Assembly (NCBI RefSeq): GCF_013214175.1
Contig: NZ_JABSPA010000004.1
Location: 124,001 to 188,000, forward strand
Source of the DNA: Colwellia sp.
GTDB taxonomy: Bacteria > Pseudomonadota > Gammaproteobacteria > Enterobacterales > Alteromonadaceae
Reading direction: 5' to 3'
DNA: 64,000 nucleotides
The notes beneath the pieces are model-generated. The model was not told the DNA's origin, did no database searches, and saw only the letters and a program-made list of their open reading frames with translations. The translations under genes were made by a program, and so were the position numbers. Each line of letters begins with the position of its first letter. Position 1 is the stretch's first letter. Below are positions 36,883 through 46,988 of the stretch, piece by piece.

Positions 36883-37819
36883 CTGGTTAACGCCATTGAT
36901 TATTTTAATCGTCTTGCTCCTGTTAGGCGCATGGTCTATTTGGCTAGAACGCAGAGTGCTGGCTTTATGGCAAGACAGATTAGGACCAAATCGTGTCGGT
37001 CCCTTTGGTTTACTGCAAGTCGTTGCCGATATGATAAAGATTTTTACCAAGGAAGATTGGGTGCCGCCTTTTGCTGATAAAGTGCTATTTATCATCTCGC
37101 CTATGATAGTCATGATCATGACATTGTTAGGTTTTGCCATTATTCCCTTTGCGCCTAATATACAAATTGCCCAATTTGATCATGCCTTATTATTTTTATT
37201 AGCCATCAGCTCATTATCTGTTTACAGCATTATGCTGGCGGGATTTTCATCGAATAGTAAATATGCGCTGTTAGGGGCTATGCGCACCGCTGCTCAAATG
37301 ATCAGCTATGAAGTATTTATGGGCTTAGCGTTAATGGGCGTGGTGGTTTTAGCCGATGATTTTAGTTTATCTGCCATCGTTGCAGCACAAGCTGATGTTT
37401 GGTTTATTTGTTATCAGCCATTAGGTTTTGTTTTATTTTTCATTGCCGGTATAGCAGAAATTCATCGTGCGCCGTTTGATTTACCTGAAGCGGAAACAGA
37501 AATCGTCGCAGGTTTTCATACCGAATATTCTAGTATGAAATTTGGCATGTTTTTCATCGGTGAATATTTAGGCGTGATTTTAATTTCAAGTTTAATCACC
37601 ACTTTGTATTTTGGTGGCTGGCAAGGCCCATTCTTACCGCCTTTATTATGGTTTATATTAAAAACTGGTTTTTTTGTTATGTTTTTCATTCTTTTACGCG
37701 CGGCAATACCAAGGCCTAGATACGATCAATTAATGGTATTCGCTTGGTATATTTTATTACCTTTGTCTTTACTGAACCTATTAGTCACAGGTGCGGTTAA
37801 GTTAGGTATTTTAGGTTAA
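36875..37819 (+). CDS. nuoH: NADH-quinone oxidoreductase subunit H
   Basis: Membrane subunit forming part of the quinone-binding chamber; 314 residues, eight helices. Hallmarks: [20 protein letters not shown] near the start, [29 protein letters not shown], and the loop [20 protein letters not shown] followed by [10 protein letters not shown] place the start at the ATG 36875, preceded by GAGGGAG, not at an upstream in-frame TTG. Its N-terminus is duplicated in the preceding small ORF. Confidence 0.96.
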   Translation: MTSWLTPLIILIVLLLLGAWSIWLERRVLALWQDRLGPNRVGPFGLLQVVADMIKIFTKEDWVPPFADKVLFIISPMIVMIMTLLGFAIIPFAPNIQIAQFDHALLFLLAISSLSVYSIMLAGFSSNSKYALLGAMRTAAQMISYEVFMGLALMGVVVLADDFSLSAIVAAQADVWFICYQPLGFVLFFIAGIAEIHRAPFDLPEAETEIVAGFHTEYSSMKFGMFFIGEYLGVILISSLITTLYFGGWQGPFLPPLLWFILKTGFFVMFFILLRAAIPRPRYDQLMVFAWYILLPLSLLNLLVTGAVKLGILG

Positions 37820-37833
37820 CAGGAGCATTTCTT

Positions 37834-38349
37834 ATGATGAGCCAAATCAGAACCTTATTAAAAGTACTCAAACATACTTTTACTAAACCAGACACGGTGC
37901 AATATCCCGAGCAAAAGCCCTATTTATCGCCAAGGTATAGAGGTCGTATCGTGTTAACGCGAGATCCTAATGGCGATGAGCGCTGTGTCGCCTGTAATCT
38001 TTGTTCAGCTGCCTGCCCTGTTGATTGTATTTTAGTTGAAAAAGATGAAACTCAAGGTGGTCGCTGGCAAGCTAAAACATTCAGGATCAATTTTTCCCGA
38101 TGCATTATGTGCGGATTTTGTGAGGAAGCCTGCCCGACACACGCCATACAACTAACGCCCGATTTTGAAATGGCTGAATACGATAGGCAAAACCTAGTAT
38201 ACGAGAAAGAACATTTATTAATTGACGGACCTGGAAAATATCGTGATTACAACTTCTACGAGGTATGTGGTAAAGCCATTGAAGGAAAAGCCAAAGGGCA
38301 AGCGAATAACGAAGCACCACCGATAAATATTAAAAGTTTACTACCTTGA
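37834..38349 (+). CDS. nuoI: NADH-quinone oxidoreductase subunit I
   Basis: Ferredoxin-like subunit with two 4Fe-4S clusters (N6a, N6b), 171 residues. Both motifs are complete: [16 protein letters not shown] and [16 protein letters not shown]. The N-terminal amphipathic part ([20 protein letters not shown]) and [20 protein letters not shown] are standard. An AGGAG ribosome-binding site lies before the ATG. Confidence 0.97.
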   Translation: MMSQIRTLLKVLKHTFTKPDTVQYPEQKPYLSPRYRGRIVLTRDPNGDERCVACNLCSAACPVDCILVEKDETQGGRWQAKTFRINFSRCIMCGFCEEACPTHAIQLTPDFEMAEYDRQNLVYEKEHLLIDGPGKYRDYNFYEVCGKAIEGKAKGQANNEAPPINIKSLLP

Positions 38350-38368
38350 AATCAAAGGCTTACTTGTT

Positions 38369-38929
38369 ATGTTAGATAATATGTTAGACACCATTTTCAT
38401 TATTACCGCTACCATCATTTTAATCAGTGCGCTTTTGACTATCACTGCGCATAATGTGGTGCACGCCCTGTTATATTTAGTTATCACTATGTTAGCCGTG
38501 TCTTTAGTCTTTTTTATTTTAGGCGCTTCATTTGCCGCAGCTTTGCAAATTATTGTCTATGCGGGTGCCGTTATGGTGTTATTCATATTTGTCACCATGA
38601 TGTTGCATCAAGGCGAAAAGTCTTTAGCGCAAGAACGACATTTATTTCACTTTTCCACCTCAATAACCGCTTTACTTTTATCTAGCCTGCTCTTTTTTGA
38701 ATTGATTTTTATGTTATTTTTTACGTCTGCAGATACCGAAAAGAGTACGGTAACTGCGCCATCATCAGCCTTTATCACAGTGAAACAAATAGGAGTACAA
38801 TTATATGGCCCGTATTCATTACTCGTTGTCATCAGCGCTTTAATGCTGCTGAGTGCATTGATCACCGCCATCCATATCAGTAAAAGCCCTGCGACTATTG
38901 AGATAAAGACAAAGGGGCACAATTTATGA
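38369..38929 (+). CDS. nuoJ: NADH-quinone oxidoreductase subunit J
   Basis: Membrane subunit of the proton-pumping arm, 186 residues and five helices. The family region ALLYLVITMLAVSLVFFILG with FAAALQIIVYAGAVMVLFIF is intact. It is coupled to nuoK by a 4-nt overlap. Confidence 0.95.
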   Translation: MLDNMLDTIFIITATIILISALLTITAHNVVHALLYLVITMLAVSLVFFILGASFAAALQIIVYAGAVMVLFIFVTMMLHQGEKSLAQERHLFHFSTSITALLLSSLLFFELIFMLFFTSADTEKSTVTAPSSAFITVKQIGVQLYGPYSLLVVISALMLLSALITAIHISKSPATIEIKTKGHNL

Positions 38930-39240
38930 TCCCTATTTCTTGGGTTTTATTTCTCAGTTTAAGTTTATTTACTATTGGAATTTTTGGCGTATTAGCCAGA
39001 CGAAACCTGTTATTCATCTTGATTTCTTTAGAGTTAATGTTAAATGCGGTGGTAATCGTATTTATTGCTGCCAGTCGCTATCACTCTGCTTCAATGGCAA
39101 ATAGTGATGGCCAAATAATGTATCTGTTAGTACTGACATTAGCGGCATCTGAGATTGCCGTTGGTTTAAGTTTAGTCATCCATATGTACCGTCAACATCA
39201 TCATTTAGATATAGATAAACTTAATAAGTTAAGGGATTAA
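38926..39240 (+). CDS. nuoK: NADH-quinone oxidoreductase subunit K
   Basis: Small three-helix membrane subunit, 104 residues. It shows GIFGVLARRNLLFILISLEL with the membrane Glu and LTLAASEIAVGLSLVIHMYR with the second conserved Glu; both acidic residues are needed for pumping in the family. Overlaps nuoJ; nuoL follows after 1 nt. Confidence 0.95.
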   Translation: MIPISWVLFLSLSLFTIGIFGVLARRNLLFILISLELMLNAVVIVFIAASRYHSASMANSDGQIMYLLVLTLAASEIAVGLSLVIHMYRQHHHLDIDKLNKLRD

Positions 39241-39241
39241 T

Positions 39242-41089
39242 ATGACGCAATATTCAAGTTTATTAGCTCTTATTCCACTGCTACCGTTATTTAGCGCCCT
39301 AATTTTATTGTTTTCAAATTTACCTAAATTAGGAGTATCAATTTTAGCGGTCGGCTCCGTTGCCGGTGTTGCTTTTATCAGCTTATTTCTAAATTTTATC
39401 TTTTGGCAACAAAGCGATTTTATCTTAACAGCCAGTTTAGGTACTTGGATTAACATAGCCCAATTAAAGATAAGCTTTGGTTTATATTTAGACCCTTTAT
39501 CTTTGGTCATGATCACCATTGTATCGGGCGTGGGTGCTTTAATACATTTGTATTCAATAGGCTTTATGTACCAAGAAAATGACTTTAAACGTTATTTCAC
39601 CTATTTGAATTTATTTGTTTCTGCCATGCTGTTTTTAGTACTCGCAGATAATCTTTTACTGCTTTATTTAGGCTGGGAAGGTGTTGGTTTATGTAGCTAC
39701 TTACTCATTGGCTTTTGGTATCAAGATCGAAACAATAACTTAGCCGCCAATAAAGCATTTTTAATGACAAGAATTGGCGATACCGCCATGGCTATCGGTT
39801 TGTTTTTATTATTCACCCAATTGGGCACATTAGACATACAAGAAATTCAAATTAAAGCGCACTCGGTTTGGTCACTTAACAATGATAACAATACTATGGC
39901 AAGTATATGTTGCTTATTATTATTAGGTGGCGCTGTTGGTAAATCAGCGCAGTTACCTTTACAAAACTGGTTACCCGATGCGATGGCTGGCCCAACACCA
40001 GTAAGTGCCTTAATCCATGCCGCCACTATGGTTACCGCAGGTATTTATTTGATAGCACGTAATAGTCAATTATTTCAACTTGCTCCCGATGTGCTTTATT
40101 TAGTCGCCCTCATTGGCACTTTTACTTTATTGCTCGGTGCCAGCGCCGCCATGGTGCAAACTGATTTAAAACGCATATTGGCTTATTCAACTATTAGTCA
40201 ATTAGGCTATATGTTTTTAGCTTTAGGTGTTGGCGCGGGGGCAAGTGCCGTTTTTCACTTAATGACCCATGCGTTTTTTAAAGCCCTACTATTTTTATCC
40301 GCTGGCGCGCTTATTTATAGCCTACATCACGAACATAATATTTTTAAAATGGGCGGCTTACTTAAAAAACTTCCTGTTGTGGCGATGTCATTTGCCATTG
40401 GCTGTGCAGCATTAGCCTCGCTACCTTTCACTTCAGGATTTGTCAGTAAAGAATTAATTTTAGCGCAAGTCGTTGCTTCCGGTCATACGGGATTATGGTG
40501 GGCCGCAGTATTAGGCGCCTTTATCACCGCATTTTATAGTGCCAGATTATTTTTTGTTGTCTTTTTAGGTCAAACACAGTTATCACCTAATGCCATGCCA
40601 ACAAAGTCGATGAGCTTAGCACTGGTTATTTTAGGAGTATTGTCATTATTTGGCGGCATACAACCAGAAGGATTAAAAGCGTTAATGCCACAACTAAACA
40701 CTGAAGGATTAAGCACTTTACAACATTGGCTACCTATTATTTTACCCTTTATTGCGATTTCATTTGCTTGGTGGCTGTTCAAAACAAAACGTTTTGGCAA
40801 ACCTATAGTTTCTTCTTTTCTGCAAGCTATACATCAGTTACTTAAAAGTGGTTGGGCTTTTGACCACATTTATCAAACTATTTTTGTTTTCCCTCTTAAC
40901 ACTTTATGCCAATTAAACAAAGATGATTTGATTGATTCATTTTATCGATTAATAGAAAGAACTAGCTGTACATTACATAGAACATTCAGCCAATTTCAAA
41001 ATGGACAATTACGAAGTTATAACGCCAGCCTGATCATATTTTGCATTTTAGCTTTTGCCTGGTTTATAAGTGGGGAGTTAATATTATGA
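39242..41089 (+). CDS. nuoL: NADH-quinone oxidoreductase subunit L
   Basis: Largest antiporter-like proton-pumping subunit, 615 residues with about 16 helices including the C-terminal lateral helix. Seen: FLGWEGVGLCSYLLIGFW-type text (LGWEGVGLCSYLLIGFWY), the broken-helix Lys region GGAVGKSAQLPLQNWLPDAM, GPTPVSALIHAATMVTAG and TDLKRILAYSTISQLGYMFL. The final ATGA joins it to nuoM. Confidence 0.96.
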   Translation: MTQYSSLLALIPLLPLFSALILLFSNLPKLGVSILAVGSVAGVAFISLFLNFIFWQQSDFILTASLGTWINIAQLKISFGLYLDPLSLVMITIVSGVGALIHLYSIGFMYQENDFKRYFTYLNLFVSAMLFLVLADNLLLLYLGWEGVGLCSYLLIGFWYQDRNNNLAANKAFLMTRIGDTAMAIGLFLLFTQLGTLDIQEIQIKAHSVWSLNNDNNTMASICCLLLLGGAVGKSAQLPLQNWLPDAMAGPTPVSALIHAATMVTAGIYLIARNSQLFQLAPDVLYLVALIGTFTLLLGASAAMVQTDLKRILAYSTISQLGYMFLALGVGAGASAVFHLMTHAFFKALLFLSAGALIYSLHHEHNIFKMGGLLKKLPVVAMSFAIGCAALASLPFTSGFVSKELILAQVVASGHTGLWWAAVLGAFITAFYSARLFFVVFLGQTQLSPNAMPTKSMSLALVILGVLSLFGGIQPEGLKALMPQLNTEGLSTLQHWLPIILPFIAISFAWWLFKTKRFGKPIVSSFLQAIHQLLKSGWAFDHIYQTIFVFPLNTLCQLNKDDLIDSFYRLIERTSCTLHRTFSQFQNGQLRSYNASLIIFCILAFAWFISGELIL

Positions 41090-42588
41090 GCTTATTTATA
41101 CTTATATCTATCCCATTAATGGGTGGTTTACTTGCTTGGTATAGTGAAAGGTTTAATGCAGATTTACCAAAAAAAATAGCTGTTATATCTTTACTTATGT
41201 GCTGGTTGCCATTAATTCCCTTGCTTAATAGTATGCCGTTTGATACCAGTGCCTTAGGCACATCACAATGGCTTATCAATGAATCTTATAGTTGGATCCC
41301 GCTTTTTAATATCCGTGCTCATTTAGCGCTAGATGGTCTTAGTTTTCTATTAATTGTGCTGACACTGTTAATGGGATTAGTCGCCCTATCTTCAGCTTGG
41401 CATGAAATTACCAAACGTACTGGTTTGTTTTATTTAAACCTGCTTTGGACTTTAGCCGGTGTCTTAGGGGTATTCTTAGCGATTGACCTATTTCTGTTTT
41501 TTGTCTTTTGGGAAGTCATGTTAGTACCTATGTACTTTTTGATCTCAATTTGGGGATATGAACACCGACACTATGCAGCATTTAAGTTCTTTATCTTCAC
41601 TCAAGCAGGTGGACTATTAATGCTCATAAGCCTATGCGCATTAGTAGGTATTCACTACCAGCAAACCGGCATATTAAGCTTTGACTATATTATTTTAATA
41701 CAAAACCCTATTAGCGGTGACTTAGCCTTTTGGGTAGCATTGGGGTTTACCATCGCATTCTTAGTAAAATTACCGGCTTTACCATTTCACTCCTGGTTAC
41801 CTGATGCCCATACTCAAGCGCCCACAGCCGCCAGTGTCATACTCGCTGCAGTATTATTAAAAACCGGTGGTTACGGCATTATTCGTTTTGTGCTGCCATT
41901 ATTTCCTGATGCATCAATACAACTTGCTCCCTTTATGATGTTTATTGGTGTAATTGGCATCATCTATGGCGCTATGATGGCCTTTGTGCAAACTGACTTA
42001 AAACGTTTGGTTGCCTATTCAAGTGTCAGTCACATGGGCTTTGTCTTATTAGGTTGCTTTGCTTTGAATATTTATGCGCTGCAAGGGGCTGTTATGCAAA
42101 TGTTAGCCCATGGCATTAGTACCTCGGCATTATTCGTTTTGGTTGGCATGATACAACATAGATACCATACCCGAGATCTCAATGAGCTAGGCGGTTTATG
42201 GATTAATTTACCTAAACTCAGTGCTTTTGGCTTGTTTTTTGGTATTGCTTCTTTAGGTATGCCAAGTTTGGGTAACTTTGTCGCAGAGTTTTTGATATTA
42301 GTGGGCAGTTTCGAACATTACCCTAAACTGACAATATTAGCAGCATCAGGCTTAATATTAGCTGCGGTCTATTCATTATTATTGATTTATAAAACTTTTT
42401 TTGGCCAAACAAAACTTCCTCATGATAATAAAATAGCAGACACCAATACCAAAGAATGGTGCACCCTCATCTCTATGTGTTTTATTCTCATTTACTTAGG
42501 TTTGCACCCGCAGCCATTTTTTGATTTAGTGCCCGTTACCTTAATGAAGCTTAGCTTTATACCCGCCGATATTGGAGCTTCATTATGA
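41086..42588 (+). CDS. nuoM: NADH-quinone oxidoreductase subunit M
   Basis: Antiporter-like subunit, 500 residues from the ATG at 41086 (ATGA overlap with nuoL); an upstream in-frame alternative lies inside nuoL and is unlikely. Motifs: FVFWEVMLVPMYFLISIWG, VKLPALPFHSWLPDAHTQAP, VQTDLKRLVAYSSVSHMGFV. Coupled by ATGA to nuoN. Confidence 0.96.
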   Translation: MSLFILISIPLMGGLLAWYSERFNADLPKKIAVISLLMCWLPLIPLLNSMPFDTSALGTSQWLINESYSWIPLFNIRAHLALDGLSFLLIVLTLLMGLVALSSAWHEITKRTGLFYLNLLWTLAGVLGVFLAIDLFLFFVFWEVMLVPMYFLISIWGYEHRHYAAFKFFIFTQAGGLLMLISLCALVGIHYQQTGILSFDYIILIQNPISGDLAFWVALGFTIAFLVKLPALPFHSWLPDAHTQAPTAASVILAAVLLKTGGYGIIRFVLPLFPDASIQLAPFMMFIGVIGIIYGAMMAFVQTDLKRLVAYSSVSHMGFVLLGCFALNIYALQGAVMQMLAHGISTSALFVLVGMIQHRYHTRDLNELGGLWINLPKLSAFGLFFGIASLGMPSLGNFVAEFLILVGSFEHYPKLTILAASGLILAAVYSLLLIYKTFFGQTKLPHDNKIADTNTKEWCTLISMCFILIYLGLHPQPFFDLVPVTLMKLSFIPADIGASL

Positions 42589-44045
42589 ATGTTTATTATT
42601 ACCCCGCATTCATTGTCATGTTTGCTGCCTTACTGATATTAATTCAGCTTTGCTTTAAAAGAAGCCATGTCCTTAGCTATATCACCTCAGGGCTCAGCTT
42701 ATTGGCGGCCTTAATCATGCAAATCTATTTACAAACCCATTCTAATAATCTAATTAATAATCAATCTATTAGCAGCGATGTTTTATTTGTTTTTAATGCC
42801 GAAACAAGCTTTGTCTCGCTGTTGTTATTAATGGTGGTCATCATAATTTGGGCACAACTTTATCATTGGCTTAAAACCATAAACGAGCAAAATGAGCAAA
42901 ATGAGGAATATTATTTACTGTTTTTATTAACCACCATGGGTGGTTTGATAATGGTATCGAGTAATCATTTTGCCAGCTTTTTTCTCGGCTTAGAATTAAT
43001 GAGCCTGTCGTTTGTTGGCTTGATTGCTTATTGTGGCCATGATCAAAAAGCACAAGAAGCAGGTATTAAATATCTAATTTTATCAGCCATCGCTTCCGCC
43101 TTTATTTTAATGGGCGCAGCACTTTTATATCTTCAATTTGGCTCTTTATCTTTTTCAGCATTACTGCAAGATTCTTCGAGTCAAATTTTACCTCAATGGG
43201 CGATTATAACTGCGATCATCTTTATTTTTACCGGGCTATTTTTTAAGCTTTCTTTAGTACCTTGCCATTTATGGATTGCTGACCTATTTGAAGGTGCACC
43301 GCTGGTGACTGCGGCTATGTTAGCCACTTTATCAAAGTTAGCTGTGTTCATTATATTATGGCGATTAGTCACTTTAGGGCATTGGCAACAATATCAAATT
43401 ATTATAGATATCATATCTATCGTAGCGATTACATCTATGTTTATCGGTAATTTTTTGGGCTTATTACAAAAAAAATTATTACGTTTAATTGCCTACTCTT
43501 CTATCGCCCATTTTGGTTATTTATTAATAGTGTTGTTATTAATAAATAACCATGCCATTTCATTTTCAAGTCAAAGCTTTAACGAACAAACCCTATTTTT
43601 TTATTTAGTGGCCTATTTATTTACCCTGGTCGGTGTGTTTTCTGTCTTCATGCAATTGCCAAAAATAAAAACACTCGATGATTTAAGTGGTTTATTCTGG
43701 CACAAACCTGTTATTGCCATCACGCTAATGCTGTTAATGCTTTCATTAGCGGGTATTCCATTAACCTTAGGCTTTATGGCCAAATTCTACTTAGTTATGG
43801 CAGCCGTCAGTCAGCAATTATGGCTGGTATTAACTGCGTTAGTGATCAGCAGTATTATTGGTTTATTCTATTATTTAAGAGTCATTATGGCGATGTTAAA
43901 AACACCAGTGGATGAATTAAAGTTTAGCGATATAAAATCCGATGGCAGTAGCCTTTCACTTAATCTACTTATATTATTTTTAGTCATAGGTTTTGGGGTA
44001 TTTCCCTCATCTTTAAGTCAATTTATCCAACAAGTGACAGGTTAG
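42585..44045 (+). CDS. nuoN: NADH-quinone oxidoreductase subunit N
   Basis: Third antiporter-like subunit and last gene of the operon, 486 residues. Key text: FFLGLELMSLSFVGLIAYCG with the membrane Glu, FKLSLVPCHLWIADLFEGAP with the Lys, LLRLIAYSSIAHFGYLLIVL and LAGIPLTLGFMAKFYL. No clear terminator follows; the downstream kilobase is an accessory islet. Confidence 0.95.
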   Translation: MNVYYYPAFIVMFAALLILIQLCFKRSHVLSYITSGLSLLAALIMQIYLQTHSNNLINNQSISSDVLFVFNAETSFVSLLLLMVVIIIWAQLYHWLKTINEQNEQNEEYYLLFLLTTMGGLIMVSSNHFASFFLGLELMSLSFVGLIAYCGHDQKAQEAGIKYLILSAIASAFILMGAALLYLQFGSLSFSALLQDSSSQILPQWAIITAIIFIFTGLFFKLSLVPCHLWIADLFEGAPLVTAAMLATLSKLAVFIILWRLVTLGHWQQYQIIIDIISIVAITSMFIGNFLGLLQKKLLRLIAYSSIAHFGYLLIVLLLINNHAISFSSQSFNEQTLFFYLVAYLFTLVGVFSVFMQLPKIKTLDDLSGLFWHKPVIAITLMLLMLSLAGIPLTLGFMAKFYLVMAAVSQQLWLVLTALVISSIIGLFYYLRVIMAMLKTPVDELKFSDIKSDGSSLSLNLLILFLVIGFGVFPSSLSQFIQQVTG

Positions 44046-44336
44046 AAAAATTCAAAATCCAATTACACTGACACTATTGAAACATGCCATTTGTAGGAGA
44101 GTTTGATTGGCTTTTATAGCATTTTGTTTGAACCTCAGGCTTGAAACACCATTGATGAATTTTCGTAATTATCACTCGCTCGTTTCAATGAAATATAAGG
44201 ATAACGTGCCAATGCAATGCGAGATGGTTTATCATGGTAAAAATATTGAAGGGTCATTGTTCCTAAGTGCGAAAAACAAGTAACGATAAAATTAGACACC
44301 TTGATTAAAAGAAATAAAAAGATAAGAGCGACGCTA

Positions 44337-44393
44337 ATGAATATATCTGAACAACCATCGATCCTTTGGCACGAAGTATTCGTTTTCTTATAA
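44337..44393 (+). pseudogene. Candidate relic of the sbcB start
   Basis: The frame reads MNISEQPSILWHEVFVFL then stop. The intact SbcB at 49230 reads MNQQENSGIQPTLFWHDYET; QP-x-x-x-WH aligns, and 16 of 23 bases match up to GGCACGA. The match breaks exactly where the intact gene continues with TTATGAAAC. The short length keeps confidence moderate. Confidence 0.45.
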
Positions 44394-44661
44394 CTAGTTG
44401 TTTACAAAGATAAATTCAAATTTGTAAAAATCCTTTATACACGTTTTTATACACACACCACCTATTAAAAACACCATAAAAAATAAACTAATATTCATTC
44501 ATATCAACAGGTTAACCTGAGACAAGGGTGAATTTATTTTATTTATAAAAAGGTAAAAATTAATGTAAATATCATGATCTGAGGTGTCTTATATTATGTC
44601 TCGCACTTGGAGATGTTTAAAATTAAAAATCCAATTGATTAAGTCAGGAACTACCCTTGAG

Positions 44662-44850
44662 TTCAATTGGTGAATGCAACGCTATCCTTAATACAAAGGA
44701 GCGTAGTTATGAAAAGAAGACCTCGTATAAATTACACTGCTCAGCAAAGAGCATTAATGTGAACTAAGCCACCAAAGCGGTCGTTCACTTAATTGGTTTG
44801 GTGTAGATTCAAAGTGCCATGAACAAACATTTGGGGTTAAATCATTTAGA
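44662..44850 (+). pseudogene. Probable IS30-type transposase relic
   Basis: A segment starting TTCAATTGGTGAATGCAACG, similar to ends of IS30-type elements, then a ribosome-binding site (AAGGAG) and an ATG at 44709 opening MKRRPRINYTAQQRALM before a stop. This N-terminus resembles IS30-family transposases. In the next frame SGRSLNWFG may continue it. No catalytic domain remains. Confidence 0.4.
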
Positions 44851-45080
44851 ATAATTTGAGTGGATGTCTGTCATTTATTATTATGTATAATAACTACAAT
44901 CAACATAAACAATACTCACCACCCAATCAACACCGTTTGATGTTGATAATCCGACCAATTTTCGGTAATTCACTTTGATAAAACACGGCAAATATGTTAG
45001 TTTTTTCGCTGGTTTTTACCATGTTCAAGTGCACACTGGCTGCACATAAACCGCATTAAAGAACAAGGACACATTTCATT

Positions 45081-46988
45081 ATGAAACTGGTCGATTTTAC
45101 TTTAGCTATTATCCGCTATGCTAAAAAGAAATTTATAAAACAAGCAGGCATTAAACTCTCATTGCTAACCAAGGCTTTGGGGTTTTCAGGGTTTGCCAAC
45201 TGTATTCAACCAATAGCGGCGAATATAAAATCAATCAGCATTAAAAAATCATCACATACTGCCGCACTGTTATTAACGGTTAGTGTCTTGTCTGCCTGTG
45301 GCGGTGGTGGTCAAAACACCCCAGATAACGCTGATACTACAGCGCCCAAAATCACCTTAAAGGGTGAGAATACCATCAGTCATAATGCTGGTCATACTTA
45401 CAATGATTTAGGTGCCACGGCAATAGACAATATTGATGGTGACATTACCGTTACCCTGACAGGTGCAGTAGATAGCAATGTCATCGGCACATATACCTTG
45501 ACCTATAGCGCTACTGACGATGCAGGCAATGAAAACAGTTTAATACGCACGGTGAACGTTGCTGATTTGGCGGGCCCGGTTATTACCTTAAATGGCGGTA
45601 ACAACATCACCCTAGCGCAATACTTTACCTATAATGAATTGGGCGCCACCGCCTTTGATTATGTTGATGGCGACGTTATTGTTGGTGAGCCGACAGGAGA
45701 GCTTGACCATAATACCCTTGGCCAATACCAATTAACCTATAGTGCCACCGACCTTGCTGGCAATGTAACCACAGTTATTCGTACAATTGAGGTAGTCAAC
45801 CTTCGCCCGTTTATTAGCACCTGGAAAACAGACAACGAAGGTCTTACTGATGACTATAGCATTATGATTAGCACTGACAGCTACACCCACAGCGGTAGTT
45901 ATAACTACCGTGTAGATTGGGGTGATGGCATTAGTACCGAAGAAACAGGTGATGCCAACCATAGTTATGATGAAATTGGCACTTACACCGTAAAAATTAC
46001 CGGTGATTTTCCGCAAATATATTTTCATTCGGCTAACTATGACAATAATAAAATACTCAGTGTTGAGCAATGGGGCGACATTGAGTGGTTATCAATGTAT
46101 AAGTCTTTTTATTATTGTACCAACTTAGTGGTCAATGCAGAAGATGCGCCGATACTCGATCAGGTGACCAATCTGTCAAGCATGTTTTGGCACGCGACTA
46201 ACTTTAACCAAAATATTAATCATTGGGATGTTAGCTCTGTTACAGATATGAATTGGATGTTTTCTAGCGCAGCTTCTTTTAATCAGGGGCTCAACGCTTG
46301 GGATGTTAGCTCTGTTACTGATATGAGTGGTATGTTCCATTGGGCTAAGTCTTTTAATCAAGAACTCAACACTTGGGATGTTAGCTCTGTTACTGATATG
46401 AGTAGTATGTTCGACAGCGCTTGGGCTTTTAATCAAGACCTCAATGAGTGGGATGTTAGCGCTGTTACAACAATGACGTTTATGTTCATAACCGCAGTTT
46501 CTTTTAATCAGGAGCTCAACGCTTGGGATGTCAGTTCTGTTAAGGATATGAGTTTCATGTTTTGGGCCGCACATTCTTTTAATCAGGAGCTCAATGCTTG
46601 GGATGTCAGCTCTGTTACGGATATGAGTTCGATGTTTTCTTCTGCAGATTCTTTTAATCAGGCGCTCAACGCTTGGGATGTCAGCTCTGTTACGGATATG
46701 AGTTCGATGTTTCGGTATGCTACTGCCTTTAACCAAGATCTTAGTGCATGGGATGTCAGCTTTGTTATTGATATGGAGAATATCTTAACCGGCAGCGAAT
46801 TCTCACCAATCAATTTTTCAATAACCAACTACGATAAATTACTTAATAGTTGGAGTTTGCAAGACTTGCAAGGTGGTGTTGAATTTGACGTTGATAGCCA
46901 ATATTCCCCTAGCTCACAAGCGGCAAGAGATATTTTAACCTATGACTTCGGTTGGGATATCGAAGATGGTGGTAGTGTAGAGCCATGA
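45081..46988 (+). CDS. BspA-like (DUF285) repeat surface lipoprotein
   Basis: A 635-residue predicted lipoprotein. A lipobox (SVLSACGGGG) lies at about residue 73, after a leader of some 55 residues longer than usual and a hydrophobic stretch (AALLLTVSVLSA). Two bacterial Ig-like (DUF5011/HYR-type) domains follow (ITLKGENTISHNAGHTYNDL; ITLNGGNNITLAQYFTYNEL), then a PKD-like domain (YRVDWGDGISTEE). From about 375 to 570 come eight 25-residue BspA/DUF285 repeats of the type LNAWDVSSVTDMSSMF...FNQ. Such proteins are usually cell-surface adhesins or binders. It stands alone in an islet with IS remnants and may be horizontally acquired. Confidence 0.85.
   Translation: MKLVDFTLAIIRYAKKKFIKQAGIKLSLLTKALGFSGFANCIQPIAANIKSISIKKSSHTAALLLTVSVLSACGGGGQNTPDNADTTAPKITLKGENTISHNAGHTYNDLGATAIDNIDGDITVTLTGAVDSNVIGTYTLTYSATDDAGNENSLIRTVNVADLAGPVITLNGGNNITLAQYFTYNELGATAFDYVDGDVIVGEPTGELDHNTLGQYQLTYSATDLAGNVTTVIRTIEVVNLRPFISTWKTDNEGLTDDYSIMISTDSYTHSGSYNYRVDWGDGISTEETGDANHSYDEIGTYTVKITGDFPQIYFHSANYDNNKILSVEQWGDIEWLSMYKSFYYCTNLVVNAEDAPILDQVTNLSSMFWHATNFNQNINHWDVSSVTDMNWMFSSAASFNQGLNAWDVSSVTDMSGMFHWAKSFNQELNTWDVSSVTDMSSMFDSAWAFNQDLNEWDVSAVTTMTFMFITAVSFNQELNAWDVSSVKDMSFMFWAAHSFNQELNAWDVSSVTDMSSMFSSADSFNQALNAWDVSSVTDMSSMFRYATAFNQDLSAWDVSFVIDMENILTGSEFSPINFSITNYDKLLNSWSLQDLQGGVEFDVDSQYSPSSQAARDILTYDFGWDIEDGGSVEP
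46200..46790 (+). repeat. Tandem 75-bp coding repeats (DUF285 units)
   Basis: About eight direct repeats of 75 bp encoding WDVSSVTDM-containing units. Units five to seven are almost identical at DNA level (GGATGTCAGCTCTGTTACGG recurs), showing recent duplication or gene conversion, while the first, fourth and last units have diverged. Copy number could vary between strains. Confidence 0.85.

Larger units (their letters stand above)
44046..45080. other. Kilobase with gene relics downstream of nuoN
   Basis: No intact gene. It contains an sbcB-start-like relic (44337-44393), a copy of a TACAC-rich segment (44437-44459) that recurs before the intact sbcB (49182-49202), and the end and start of a probable IS30-type element (44662-44850). 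The rest is AT-rich and featureless to me. This stretch reads as the left margin of an inserted islet. Confidence 0.5.

Noticed and set aside
46176..46736. 186-codon antisense open frame over the repeat gene
   Set aside because: It is the shadow of the plus-strand repeats: the periodic composition removes stops on the other strand. It has no start signal or known domain.
46200..46790. Regular ~75-bp repeats that might look like a CRISPR array
   Set aside because: The repeats keep one open frame, encode DUF285 units and have no unique spacers or cas genes nearby.
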